NCBI RefSeq assembly: GCF_001544575.2 | Contig: NZ_FCNY02000007.1 | Span: 62,001-126,000, forward strand | Direction: 5' to 3' | Source of the DNA: Caballeronia cordobensis | GTDB lineage: Bacteria; Pseudomonadota; Gammaproteobacteria; Burkholderiales; Burkholderiaceae | DNA length: 64,000 nucleotides | Shown here: one piece after another, positions 54,234-62,662 of the stretch | Layout: every line of letters begins with the position of its first letter | Position numbering within the stretch: the stretch's first letter is position 1 | Notes under the pieces: model-generated | Database searches by the model: none | What the model was told of the DNA's origin: nothing | What the model saw: the letters and a program-made list of their open reading frames with translations, nothing else | Translations under genes and position numbers: made by a program

Positions 54234-55553
54234 ATGCAAAAGGTCACTTCAACGCCTGCGGATGATTCCGCGTGTGGCTGGTATCACCTTAGCGGCCCCC
54301 GCACGCCCAGGCCGCCGCACACAGGAAAGAAGGATGCGCGCTGGACGGTCGTGGGCGCGGGATACACCGGTCTCGCCGCCGCGCGGCAGCTTGCGCTGAA
54401 TTTCCCGGACGAGGAGATCGTGCTCGTCGAAGCGCAGGAAGTGGGCTTTGGCACGGCCGGGCGCAACGCAGGCTTCGCCATCGATCTGCCGCACGATATC
54501 GGGGCCGACGACTATATCGGCGACATCGAGACGGCGAAAGCGACCTTGCAGTTGAATCTGCTCGGGCAGTCGATTCTTCGCGATATCGTCGAGAAGCATG
54601 GGATCGACTGTGCGATGCACGCGTCCGGCAAGTATCAGGCCGCCGTGGAAAGCCGCGGCGTCGAAGTGCTCGATGCGTATCGGCGCGGCCTCGACAAGCT
54701 TGGTCAGCAATACGAAATGATCGAGGGGAGCGACTTGCCCGCGCATATCGGGACGCACTTCTACAAGCGCGCGCTCTATACGCCCGGCACGATTCTCGTG
54801 CAGCCATCCGCGCTCGTCAAAGGTCTTGCCGACAGCCTGCCGCCCAACGTGACGCTATACGAGCGCACGCCGATCACCGAGGTGGAGTATGGCAAGAAGG
54901 TCGTGCTGGGCCATGCGCAAGGGCAGATCGTGACCGACAAGCTCATTCTCGCCAACAACGCCTTCGGCATGAGGTTCGGTTTTCTCAAACGCTCCATGCT
55001 GCCCGTTTTCCTGTATGCGAGCCTGAGCAGACCGTTGACGCCGCAAGAGCAGGAGGCGCTGGGCGGCAAGCCGTTCTGGGGCGTCATTCCGGCGGACCCG
55101 TTCGGCAGCACGGTGCGACGCACGCCTGACAACCGGATCCTGATTCGCAACAGCTTCAGCTTCAATCCCGATGGACGGCCGAAACCGCAGTATCTGGCGC
55201 GCATGGCGAAAAGGCATAAGCTGTCGTTTCAGCGACGGTTTCCCATGCTGCCCGATGTCGGCTTCGATTACACGTGGAGCGGCTCGCTGGCGCTCTCGCA
55301 GAACCACGAAGGGTTCTTCGGCCAGTTGGGACCGAACGTCTATGGTGCGCTGTGCTGCAACGGTCTGGGCATCACGCGCGGGACGGTGACGGGCACGCTG
55401 CTAGCCGACTGGATCGCCGGCAAGAGCAACAGGCTCGTGGAGCATCTCTTGAAGTCGCCGGGACCGAAAACGGCTCCGCCCGAACCGTTCCTCTCGCTGG
55501 GCGTGAACGCAACCTTATGGTGGGGGCAGCAAATGGCCGGTCTCGAGAGTTGA
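54234..55553 (+). CDS. FAD-dependent amine/amino-acid oxidoreductase (DAO family, PuuB/OrdL-like)
   Basis: A 439-residue flavoprotein. The dinucleotide fold VVGAGYTGLAAA is at residues 39-50, EAQEVGFGTAGRNAGF (66-81) is the FAD-contact segment of PuuB/OrdL relatives, and the C-terminal NVYGALCCNGLGITRGT is the second FAD block. The family oxidises a C-N bond of amines or amino acids to an aldehyde or imine. With the PuuC-like dehydrogenase and DapA-like enzyme nearby, it likely performs the first oxidation of the pathway. There is no GATase or glutamyl-amine ligase, so this is not a standard putrescine operon. Confidence 0.9.
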   Translation: MQKVTSTPADDSACGWYHLSGPRTPRPPHTGKKDARWTVVGAGYTGLAAARQLALNFPDEEIVLVEAQEVGFGTAGRNAGFAIDLPHDIGADDYIGDIETAKATLQLNLLGQSILRDIVEKHGIDCAMHASGKYQAAVESRGVEVLDAYRRGLDKLGQQYEMIEGSDLPAHIGTHFYKRALYTPGTILVQPSALVKGLADSLPPNVTLYERTPITEVEYGKKVVLGHAQGQIVTDKLILANNAFGMRFGFLKRSMLPVFLYASLSRPLTPQEQEALGGKPFWGVIPADPFGSTVRRTPDNRILIRNSFSFNPDGRPKPQYLARMAKRHKLSFQRRFPMLPDVGFDYTWSGSLALSQNHEGFFGQLGPNVYGALCCNGLGITRGTVTGTLLADWIAGKSNRLVEHLLKSPGPKTAPPEPFLSLGVNATLWWGQQMAGLES

Positions 55554-55629
55554 GCGAGCCGCAACGACACTCAGTCATCCGTAGCGAAGCAATCCATTAC
55601 CCGTACCTTTTCTTAGCTGAGGCTGGACC

Positions 55630-56535
55630 ATGAAATTCGAAGGCATTTACACCCCCGCGATCACCCCCTTGTCGAGCGATGGAAGCATCGACAAACAAGG
55701 GTTCGCCGACGTCATCGAGCACCTGATTGCTTCGAAGGTGCATGGCATCATCATTGGCGGGTCCACGGGCGAATACTATTCGCATACGCCGCAGGAGCGC
55801 TTCGAGCTTGCAGCGCTCGCCAAGGAGATCATCGGTACGCGCGTGCCGCTCATCGTTGGAACGGGCGCGATTCGCACTGAAGATTCGGTCGAGTATGCCA
55901 AGGCGGCGAAGTCGATCGGCGCGGATGCGATCCTCGTTAGCTCGCCTCCGTATGCGTTGCCGACCGAGGAAGAGAATGCCATTCATGCGCTCGCGGTCGA
56001 TCAGGCCGCCGGTCTGCCCGCGATGCTCTACAACTATCCCGGACGCACGAATGCGCTGATGGGACGCAAGTTCTTCGAAGCGGTCGTGGCGAAATCGAAG
56101 AACTTCATCGCGATCAAGGAGAGCTCGGGCAGCACGGGCCAGTTGCACATGCTCGCGCGACACTTTCCCAGCATCAATCTCTCTTGCGGCTGGGACGATC
56201 AGGCGCTCGAATTCTTTGCGTGGGGCGCGCGAAGCTGGGTGTGCGCGGGATCGAACTTCCTGCCGGAAGAACATATCGCGCTGTACGAGGCGTGCGTGGT
56301 CGAGAAGGATTTCGACAAGGGCCGCCGGATCATGTCCGCGATGATGCCGCTGATGGATTTCCTCGAAGACGCAGGCAAGTTCGTTCAGTCGATCAAGCAG
56401 GGATGCGAGTTCGCCGGACTGCGCACCGGCGGATTGCGCACGCCGTTGCAGCCGCTCGACGACGAGCAGAAGCAGGCGTTGAAGCAGATCGTCGATGCGC
56501 TCAGGAAGGAAGTGAAATCGGTCACTGGCGCGTAA
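55630..56535 (+). CDS. DapA/N-acetylneuraminate-lyase-family enzyme
   Basis: A 301-residue TIM-barrel class I aldolase-like enzyme. GGSTGE is at 43-48, the catalytic tyrosine Y136 in LYNYPGRTN, and the Schiff-base lysine K163 in AIKESSGS. The family includes dihydrodipicolinate synthase, sugar-acid aldolases/dehydratases and HypD-type deaminases. A housekeeping DapA is unlikely here given the catabolic context. It follows the FAD oxidoreductase by 76 bases with GAGG ahead of the ATG, and would act on a keto-acid intermediate. Exact reaction unknown. Confidence 0.9.
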   Translation: MKFEGIYTPAITPLSSDGSIDKQGFADVIEHLIASKVHGIIIGGSTGEYYSHTPQERFELAALAKEIIGTRVPLIVGTGAIRTEDSVEYAKAAKSIGADAILVSSPPYALPTEEENAIHALAVDQAAGLPAMLYNYPGRTNALMGRKFFEAVVAKSKNFIAIKESSGSTGQLHMLARHFPSINLSCGWDDQALEFFAWGARSWVCAGSNFLPEEHIALYEACVVEKDFDKGRRIMSAMMPLMDFLEDAGKFVQSIKQGCEFAGLRTGGLRTPLQPLDDEQKQALKQIVDALRKEVKSVTGA

Positions 56536-56576
56536 GTCTTCTAACAGGCTTATCCGCTAATCGATGCGCGTGCCGC

Positions 56577-56969
56577 TCACAACGGCACGTCTTCGATCAA
56601 GGCAAGACGCAGCGCGCGGATTCTCCGATCGACGAAATAGCCGCCGCCTTCCGTGTAGCGCAGATAAAGCCGCCCGCAAGACGTGCATTCCCACACGCCG
56701 CAGCGGTTGTACGGAAAATAGCGCGGCGCGATGGGCGCATCGGCCGACCAGTAATCGATTTTGCCAGGCAGGTATTCGGCGAAGGTCGGTTCGGGATCGT
56801 GTTCAGAGAGCAGCGTGCCGATTTCGCGGAGTTGCGATTCGTCGAGCGAAAGCGGCTGCGACTGCCAGCCGTCGAGCGGCGTTTTGGTGCACGCGCATGG
56901 ACCGGGCGCGCGAGCGTCGGCGCGTCGCGCGAGGTCCAGCAGTGTTGCTGCGGTCAGATAGTCGGGCAT
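56577..56969 (-). CDS. Conserved small protein with Cys pairs, function unknown
   Basis: A 130-residue protein with CxC (PCACTKTP) near residue 25 and a zinc-ribbon-like CGVWECTSCGRLYLRYTE near residue 90, followed by YFVDRRIRAL. This end is a recurring motif of small uncharacterised proteobacterial proteins. ATG 56969 is taken; ATGs at 56999 and 57002 would add 10-11 residues. It is downstream of the LigK-like gene by about 60 bases but shows no functional link. Confidence 0.65.
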   Translation of the reverse strand: MPDYLTAATLLDLARRADARAPGPCACTKTPLDGWQSQPLSLDESQLREIGTLLSEHDPEPTFAEYLPGKIDYWSADAPIAPRYFPYNRCGVWECTSCGRLYLRYTEGGGYFVDRRIRALRLALIEDVPL

Positions 56970-57031
56970 GGCGATGGGGCAGGGAAGCGAACGCGCCATC
57001 ATGCGCGCGTTCGCCACGGCTCGGCAAGGGG

Positions 57032-57700
57032 TCAGCCGTTCATCATGCGGTCGTGCTGCACGGCGACCCACGCGCGGTCGAAGCGTCCTTCCGCGATCGA
57101 CTTGAGCGCCGCCGCTTCCTTGGCCGCCTGCTTGCGCGCGCCCTCGATCACCGCTTCGACATCGGCGGGCGAAATGGCGAGCACGCCGTCCTCGTCGCCG
57201 ACGACGATATCGCCCGGATGCACCACCATCCCGCCGACCGTCACGGGCACGTTGATCTCGCCCGGCCCGTTCTTGTACGGCCCGCGATGCGTCACGCCGC
57301 GCGCGTACACCGGAAAATCGCGCTGGCCGAGCGCGCCGACATCGCGGATCGCGCCGTCGATCACGAGACCCTGCACGCCGAGGCTTTCCGCGTAGCTCGC
57401 CATGATGTCGCCCATCAGCGCCTGCGTGAGCTCGCCCGCGCCGTCGATCACGAGCACGTCGCCCGGACGGCAGTAGTCGAACGCGCGATGAATCGCGAGA
57501 TTGTCGCCGCCGCGCGTGCGTACCGTGACCGCGGTGCCGGCCATCGGCTTCGGCCGATGAAACGGGCGCAGGCCGCTCGTGCCGCTCACGCGGGCCATGT
57601 TGTCGCTCAGGAGCGAGACCGCGAGTTCGCGCAGCACGGCGAGCGTCGCCGGGTTCGCCTGCGTCGCGGAGTCATACTCGCGCCATCCGATGTGATTCAT
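57032..57700 (-). CDS. RraA-fold aldolase, LigK/GalC-like (4-carboxy-4-hydroxy-2-oxoadipate aldolase)
   Basis: A 222-residue protein of the RraA/HMG-aldolase fold. GDNLAIHRAFDYCRPGDVLVIDG (65-87) and GLVIDGAIRD (111-120), with catalytic R119 and metal-side D120, match the class II pyruvate aldolases that split 4-carboxy-4-hydroxy-2-oxoadipate (CHA) to pyruvate and oxaloacetate. Its start overlaps the LigJ-like stop (ATGA), which supports this reading over a plain RNase E inhibitor. Some members also decarboxylate oxaloacetate. Confidence 0.88.
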   Translation of the reverse strand: MNHIGWREYDSATQANPATLAVLRELAVSLLSDNMARVSGTSGLRPFHRPKPMAGTAVTVRTRGGDNLAIHRAFDYCRPGDVLVIDGAGELTQALMGDIMASYAESLGVQGLVIDGAIRDVGALGQRDFPVYARGVTHRGPYKNGPGEINVPVTVGGMVVHPGDIVVGDEDGVLAISPADVEAVIEGARKQAAKEAAALKSIAEGRFDRAWVAVQHDRMMNG

Positions 57701-58740
57701 GTCGTCGCTCCTTCGGTCGATCGTTGTTGTCGTTCGAGTTGCGCGGGAAGGCGTTTGTACACCGCGCGCGCGTTGCCTTCGAAAATGAGCTGGCGGTCCG
57801 CATCGCTCAGCCAGTCGATCGCGTCGATATAGCGGCGCGTGTCGTCGAAATAGTGGCCGGTTTCCGGATCGATGCCCTGCACCGCGCCGATCGTCTCCGA
57901 GGCGAACAGGATGTTCTTCGCCGGAATCACTTTCGCGAGCAGTTCCGCGCCCGGCTGGTGATAGACGCAGGTGTCGAAGAAGACGTTGTTCAGCAGATAT
58001 TCGGTGAGCAGCGGCCGCTTCATGTCCTGCGCGAGTCCGCGATAACGCCCCCAGTGATACGGCACCGCGCCGCCGCCGTGCGGAATGATGAACTTGAGCG
58101 TCGGGAAATCGGCGAACAGATCGCCCTGCAACAACTGCATGAACGCGGACGTATCGCCATTGATGTAATGCGCGCCGGTCGCATGGAAGTTCGGGTTGCA
58201 CGACGACGACACGTGGATCATCGCGGGTACGTCGAGCTCGACCATCGCCTCGTAGAGCGGATACCACGCGCGGTCCGTGAGCGGCAGCCCGGACCAGTGG
58301 CCGCCCGACGGATCGGGATTCAGATTGCAGCCGATGAACCCAAGCTCGTTCACACAGCGACGCAACTCCGCGATGCAGTTGGCAGGCAGCACGCCCGGCG
58401 CTTGCGGCAACTGGCACACGCCGATGAAATTGCGCGGAAACATGTCGACCACGCGATGCACGAGGTCGTTGCATGCTTCCGACCAGACCGCGTTGGCTTG
58501 CGCCGTCGCGAGATGATGGCCCATGCCGGCGGCGCGCGGCGAAAAGATCGTGAGGTCGGTTCCGCGCTCGCGCTGGATGCGCAACTGGCCATGCTCGATG
58601 CTCTCGCGGATTTCATCGTCGGCAATGGCGGGGCGCGGCGGGGGCGAAGCGCCGTCCTTCAGCGCGGCGATCTGCTTCGCGCGCCACGCTTCGTGTTGAG
58701 GCGGCGAGGTCGTGTAATGACCGTGACAGTCGATGATCAT
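57697..58740 (-). CDS. ligJ: LigJ-like 4-oxalomesaconate hydratase (amidohydrolase superfamily)
   Basis: A 347-residue amidohydrolase-fold protein starting MIIDCHGHYTT, with metal ligands H6 and H8. MIHVSSSCNPNFHATGAHYINGD, IPHGGGAVPYHWGRYRG and ILFASETIGAV are strong LigJ blocks; the late E of ASETIG takes the place of the usual metal aspartate. LigJ hydrates 4-oxalomesaconate to CHA, the substrate of the LigK-like aldolase encoded next. Start and stop both overlap neighbours by ATGA, so permease, hydratase and aldolase are translationally coupled. The ring-cleavage genes (ligAB/galA) are not in this window. Confidence 0.88.
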   Translation of the reverse strand: MIIDCHGHYTTSPPQHEAWRAKQIAALKDGASPPPRPAIADDEIRESIEHGQLRIQRERGTDLTIFSPRAAGMGHHLATAQANAVWSEACNDLVHRVVDMFPRNFIGVCQLPQAPGVLPANCIAELRRCVNELGFIGCNLNPDPSGGHWSGLPLTDRAWYPLYEAMVELDVPAMIHVSSSCNPNFHATGAHYINGDTSAFMQLLQGDLFADFPTLKFIIPHGGGAVPYHWGRYRGLAQDMKRPLLTEYLLNNVFFDTCVYHQPGAELLAKVIPAKNILFASETIGAVQGIDPETGHYFDDTRRYIDAIDWLSDADRQLIFEGNARAVYKRLPAQLERQQRSTEGATT

Positions 58741-60074
58741 GCGTGATTTTCCTGACGTTGTGAGCGCGAATCGGATGCGGGCAGCGAGGTGTCTTCGTCG
58801 TCGGCGGGTTTCACGCGCATCACGAGCGCGATCACGGTCGCGACGACGAGGAAGGCCGCGATCGTCAAGAGTGCGAGCTTGAAATTGCCCGTCGCGTTGC
58901 GCACGAGGCCGATGCTCCACGGTCCGACCAGCCCGCCGAACTGCGCGATGGTATTGATGAGCGCGATGGTCGCCGCGCCCGCCGCGCCGGTTCTGAACGA
59001 CGAGGCGAGACTCCAGAAGAGCGGGTTGCCCGCGTAAATGAAGAGGCCGGTCGCGCAGAGAAGCGCGTAAGCGATGACCGGGTTCGGCGCGTAGGCGCTG
59101 CCTGCAATCGCGATGGCGCTCATGCCGTAGACGAACGCGAGATGCTTCTTGCGGTCGCCGGTGCGATCCGAACTGCGGCTGATGATGAACGTGCCGAGCA
59201 CGCCCAGAAGCGGCGGCGCGGCCGAAAGGAAACCGACTTCGATATTGCTCAGGTGTCCGAGGCTTTTGACGATCTGCGGCAGCCAGAGAAAGAGCCCGTA
59301 GATGCCGACCAGCGCACAGCCGAACAGACACGCGAGGCTCCATACGCGAATATCGCCCGCCACGCGCAAGAGCGGAAAATGCGTGTGACCGCCGATGGCT
59401 TCGCGCTCGGCCGCGAGCGTCGTTTCGAGCCATTGCTTTTCGTCGTCGGCGAGCCAGTCGGCGTCGGCGGGGCGCTCGGTCATGATGCGCAGGGTGAAGA
59501 GGCCCAGCAGCATCGCCGGAATGCCTTCGAGGATGAACATCCATTGCCATCCCTGCAGGCCGAGCATGCCGTTGGCATAGGTCATCAGCGCGGTCGAGAT
59601 CGGGCCGCCGAGCACCGCCGAAAACGATCCCGCGATGATGTAGCCGCCCACGGCCCGCGCTCGGTAGCGCTCCGGAAACCACTTCGTCAGATACACCGCG
59701 ACGCCCGGCAGGAAGCCCGCTTCCATCACGCCGAGCAGAAAGCGCAGCGCGTAAAAGCTCTTGTCGTCGAAGACGAATGCCGTGGCCGCCGCCACCGCGC
59801 CCCACGTGAGCAGGATGCGCGCGATCCAACGGCGTGCGCCCACGCGATGCAGCAGCAGATTGCTCGGCACTTCGAGCACCATGTAGCCGACGAAGAAGAT
59901 GCTGCCCGCGAATCCAAACACGGCGGGCGAAAAGCCGAGCGCGCGGTTCATGTCGAGCGCTGCGAAGCCGATGTTGATGCGGTCGAGGTAGTTGAAGAAC
60001 ATCATCGCGAAAAGCAGCGGCATGAGCCGCCCGTACACCTTTCGCATGGTCGCCGCTTCGTTGAATGGGGTCAT
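58737..60074 (-). CDS. MFS permease, anion:cation symporter (ACS) family
   Basis: A 445-residue twelve-helix permease. RLMPLLFAMMFFNYLDRINIGFAAL (TM1 with DR-x-N), GYMVLEVPSNLLLHRVGARRWIARIL, GVMEAGFLPGVAVYLTKWFPERYRARA and WQWMFILEGIPAMLLG are hallmarks of the ACS group (phthalate, tartrate, glucarate and aromatic acid carriers). It probably imports the aromatic or dicarboxylic acid degraded by the LigJ/LigK pair. GGAGACGGC precedes ATG 60074. First gene of the coupled trio. Confidence 0.93.
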   Translation of the reverse strand: MTPFNEAATMRKVYGRLMPLLFAMMFFNYLDRINIGFAALDMNRALGFSPAVFGFAGSIFFVGYMVLEVPSNLLLHRVGARRWIARILLTWGAVAAATAFVFDDKSFYALRFLLGVMEAGFLPGVAVYLTKWFPERYRARAVGGYIIAGSFSAVLGGPISTALMTYANGMLGLQGWQWMFILEGIPAMLLGLFTLRIMTERPADADWLADDEKQWLETTLAAEREAIGGHTHFPLLRVAGDIRVWSLACLFGCALVGIYGLFLWLPQIVKSLGHLSNIEVGFLSAAPPLLGVLGTFIISRSSDRTGDRKKHLAFVYGMSAIAIAGSAYAPNPVIAYALLCATGLFIYAGNPLFWSLASSFRTGAAGAATIALINTIAQFGGLVGPWSIGLVRNATGNFKLALLTIAAFLVVATVIALVMRVKPADDEDTSLPASDSRSQRQENHA

Positions 60075-60244
60075 GCCGTCTCCACGTTCTTTTCGTCGGA
60101 TCGCGAGGGCTCTGCGGCCCTGCCTTACACACGGCTTGCGCCGCGTGCCGGCTCGAAACGGGCTCGCATGGCGAGGCGGTCCGAGCACGAAAACCGATGA
60201 TAGAAAGCGCGGAGGTCCGCGTCCAAGACGCGTTCCTTATTCTT

Positions 60245-60264
60245 CTATATAACTTCGCTTATAG
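60245..60264. promoter_or_regulatory. Possible LysR-type binding site
   Basis: CTATA and TATAG flank a 10-base centre, within the AT-rich region between the LysR gene and the permease and overlapping the LysR stop codon. Interrupted AT-rich dyads of this kind are typical for LysR proteins, but the arms are short. Confidence 0.3.
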
Positions 60265-61158
60265 TGCGGCGTCGCCGAGCGGCGCGGGCAGGCAGCCGAG
60301 AAACGCGCGCAGGTGCGCCGAATCGTCGTCGGTTCGGAAGGTCGCGGCGAGCGTCGACCAGAGCGTTCCGCCCGGCCCCGCGAGATGACGGAACACGACG
60401 TCCGTGCGTCCATGCCGCGCCACCGACTCGCCGACGAACGTCACGCCGAGCCCCGCCGCGACGAGCGCGATCGCGGTCTGTATCTCGTAGGCCTGATGCG
60501 CGACGAACGGCGTCACGCCCGCATCGCGATACAAGGACTGCACGGTGCGCTTGAACTGCGCGTTGTGATGCTTCGGATAGAGGATGAGCGGCGTGTCCGC
60601 GAGATCGGCGATGCGCACTTTTTTCTTCGCCGCCAGCGGATGGTCCGGCGCAAGCACCGCCACCACATGCTCACGCAGGAGCGGATACGACGTGCATCCG
60701 TTGATCTCGAGCGGCTGCCGTCCGATGCCGACGTGAATGCGCAAGTCGCGCAGCGCGTCGGTCTGCTCTTCGGTCAGCATTTCGAAGAGCTTGAGTTCGA
60801 CTTGCGGATACGCGTGATGGAAGGCCTTCAGCGCGGGCGGCAGAATGCTGTACATCGCGGATCGTGTGAAGCCGATCGACAGCCAGCCGCGCCGCCCGAT
60901 GCCGATTTCCTGCGCGCCGAGACTCGCCTGTTCCCAGGAACCGAGAATCTGGCGCGCTTCGGTGCAGAGATAATGGCCCGCTTCGGTGAGCCGCAGCGGC
61001 CGCCTCGCGCGATCGACGAGCTGCGTGCCGAGCCGCTCTTCCAGCAGCCGGATTTGCTGACTCAACGCGGGTTGCGCGATATGCAGGCGCTCGGCCGCGC
61101 GGCTGAAGTTCAGTTCCTCGGCAAGAATGATGAAGCACTGCAAGGACCTGAAATTCAT
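60259..61158 (-). CDS. LysR-family regulator
   Basis: A 299-residue regulator. The N-terminal HTH (residues ~1-60) reads SLQCFIILAEELNFSRAAERLHIAQPALSQQIRLLEERLG, then the co-inducer domain begins at GRRGWLSIGFTRSAMY. FSRAAERLHIAQPALSQQI is close to the BenM/CatR/CbnR group, which sense aromatic-pathway intermediates. Unlike most LysR genes it is on the same strand as its likely targets (permease-ligJ-ligK), 184 bases upstream of them. Confidence 0.92.
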   Translation of the reverse strand: MNFRSLQCFIILAEELNFSRAAERLHIAQPALSQQIRLLEERLGTQLVDRARRPLRLTEAGHYLCTEARQILGSWEQASLGAQEIGIGRRGWLSIGFTRSAMYSILPPALKAFHHAYPQVELKLFEMLTEEQTDALRDLRIHVGIGRQPLEINGCTSYPLLREHVVAVLAPDHPLAAKKKVRIADLADTPLILYPKHHNAQFKRTVQSLYRDAGVTPFVAHQAYEIQTAIALVAAGLGVTFVGESVARHGRTDVVFRHLAGPGGTLWSTLAATFRTDDDSAHLRAFLGCLPAPLGDAAL

Positions 61159-61195
61159 ATCGATGGGGCAGGCGAAAGTGGCTTGCGCGGGGTCG

Positions 61196-62497
61196 TCAGC
61201 CGCTCACGCACCGGAACCCCGCGTACACGTATTGATAATGCGCCTGGAACCAGTTGCGGAAACTCGGCCGCAACATGCAGGCCGCGGTGCGCGGCGAGCC
61301 GCCCTTGATCACGAAGTGCTTGCCGTCGAAGAAATTCGCGGAATAACCGAGATAAAACGGAAACGGCTCGAAGCCATTGAGCGGGCCGAATTCCGTCGAG
61401 GTCCATTCCCAGCCGTTGCCGAACTGACCTTCGACGCCGAACTCGCTGCGATTGTCCGGATGCGCCTGCACCGGCGACGGGTCCCATCGGCGGAAATCGA
61501 AATTGCCTTCCACGACGTGCGGCACGCCGAGCGCGGCACGCTGCCATTGCGCTTCGGTCGGCAGCGATTTGCCGGCCCAGCGCGCATACGCTTTCGCTTC
61601 CGCGTGGCTCACATACACGGGCCAGTCGAGCGGCAGTTCGATCTCGTCGAACATCGTGCGCAGCTTCCACGACCCTTCACCGTCGTCGCCGTCGACGGGA
61701 ATCCAGAAGGCCGGATGCGCGATGCGCTCGTCTTCTTTCCACGACCAGTCCGCGTCGTCCCAGTAGGCGGCGTTCCAGTAGCCGCCCGCATCGATGAAGC
61801 GCAGATAGTCGCCGTTCGTGACCATATAGCGGTCGATCTCGAAGGCGGGCACGTCGATGCGCTCCTCGCCGAATTCGTTGTCCCAGCCGAACAAACCGCT
61901 CTCGCGCTTGAGACCGAGCGTGGCGCTGCCCGCCGGCACGCGCACCGTTTCGGGGCGGTATGCGCGATCCGACGCGCGCCCGGAAAGCGCATTCGATGGT
62001 GCAATTTTTCTATCGACCGGCAATTGATGCAGCATGTACGCGAGCGTTTCCGCATGCATCAGCCGATGCTCGATCGCGACTTCGAGCAGCTTGGCGGGCG
62101 GCTCGTCCGCGGAAAGGGGCGCGGCGGCGAGCTTGATCGGATCGAAATGGGCGTCGATATCGGCGCGAACCGTGTCGCGGTACGCGCGCACTTCGTCGAG
62201 CGAGGGCCAGTCGGAAGGCTGGTCGGTAGGCAATCCGCCGTCTACCGGGTCGATGCCGAAGGCGAACAACTGGTCGTAGGCGGGATTCGGGCTCGGCAGG
62301 TCGAAGAGCCGCTGATCGAAGAGATTGCGGTCGAAGGCTTCGAGATGCCCGATATAGAACACGATGCGATGACGCTCGGCAATCGGCCGGTCGTAAAGAT
62401 GCTCGCGCTTGACGACGTCAAAGAGCGCGTCGGTGACGCGGCGCGCTTCGGCGAGGCGTTCGAGCAGCGGATGACGCAGGGAAGGTTCGCGGTTCAT
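61196..62497 (-). CDS. EgtB-like sulfoxide synthase (DinB_2 + FGE-sulfatase domains)
   Basis: A 433-residue non-haem iron enzyme. The N-terminal DinB-like domain has the iron ligands H51 (YIGHLEAF) and H144-xxx-H148-x-E150 (EHRLMHAETL), and the C-terminal domain is formylglycine-enzyme-like (WDNEFGEERIDVPAF, GKSLPTEAQWQRAA, GNGWEWTSTEFGP, YVYAGFRC). EgtB couples O2, a thiol substrate and trimethylhistidine into a sulfoxide during ergothioneine synthesis. No EgtD methyltransferase and no SenB/SenC are adjacent, so the exact product (ergothioneine or a relative) remains open. ATG 62497 follows GGAGAT. Confidence 0.87.
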   Translation of the reverse strand: MNREPSLRHPLLERLAEARRVTDALFDVVKREHLYDRPIAERHRIVFYIGHLEAFDRNLFDQRLFDLPSPNPAYDQLFAFGIDPVDGGLPTDQPSDWPSLDEVRAYRDTVRADIDAHFDPIKLAAAPLSADEPPAKLLEVAIEHRLMHAETLAYMLHQLPVDRKIAPSNALSGRASDRAYRPETVRVPAGSATLGLKRESGLFGWDNEFGEERIDVPAFEIDRYMVTNGDYLRFIDAGGYWNAAYWDDADWSWKEDERIAHPAFWIPVDGDDGEGSWKLRTMFDEIELPLDWPVYVSHAEAKAYARWAGKSLPTEAQWQRAALGVPHVVEGNFDFRRWDPSPVQAHPDNRSEFGVEGQFGNGWEWTSTEFGPLNGFEPFPFYLGYSANFFDGKHFVIKGGSPRTAACMLRPSFRNWFQAHYQYVYAGFRCVSG

Positions 62498-62636
62498 GTC
62501 GCCCAATCTCCGTGGCTGGCCAATGGCTTCGCATGCGGCCGGAGCCGGCGATATCGCCAGCTTTGGCCGAACACAAGAGACTAATGCGTAGCGAAGCGCG
62601 TGCCAACCGAAATATGGGCGGCGATTATTCGCGAAA

Positions 62637-62651
62637 GCGCAATAATTGCGC
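62637..62651 (-). terminator. Possible terminator downstream of fnr
   Basis: GCGCAAT-a-ATTGCGC, a perfect 15-base palindrome 11 bases past the fnr stop; read leftward it is followed by TTTC. The loop is short and the T-run brief, so the call is weak. Confidence 0.35.
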
Positions 62652-62662
62652 GTGGCGTTCCG

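Noticed and set aside
50963..55553. Assignment as a standard putrescine (Puu) operon
   Set aside because: No gamma-glutamylputrescine synthetase or gamma-glutamyl hydrolase gene is present, and a DapA-like enzyme would have no role.
50963..56535. Assignment as a trans-4-hydroxyproline operon (HypD/HypO/HypH-like set)
   Set aside because: DapA-family, FAD and ALDH genes are present, but there is no HypE-type epimerase and the ALDH and flavoprotein resemble PuuC and PuuB/OrdL more closely.
61196..62497. Selenoneine synthase SenA
   Set aside because: SenB and SenC genes normally adjoin senA; none is visible here, so only an EgtB-like call is made.
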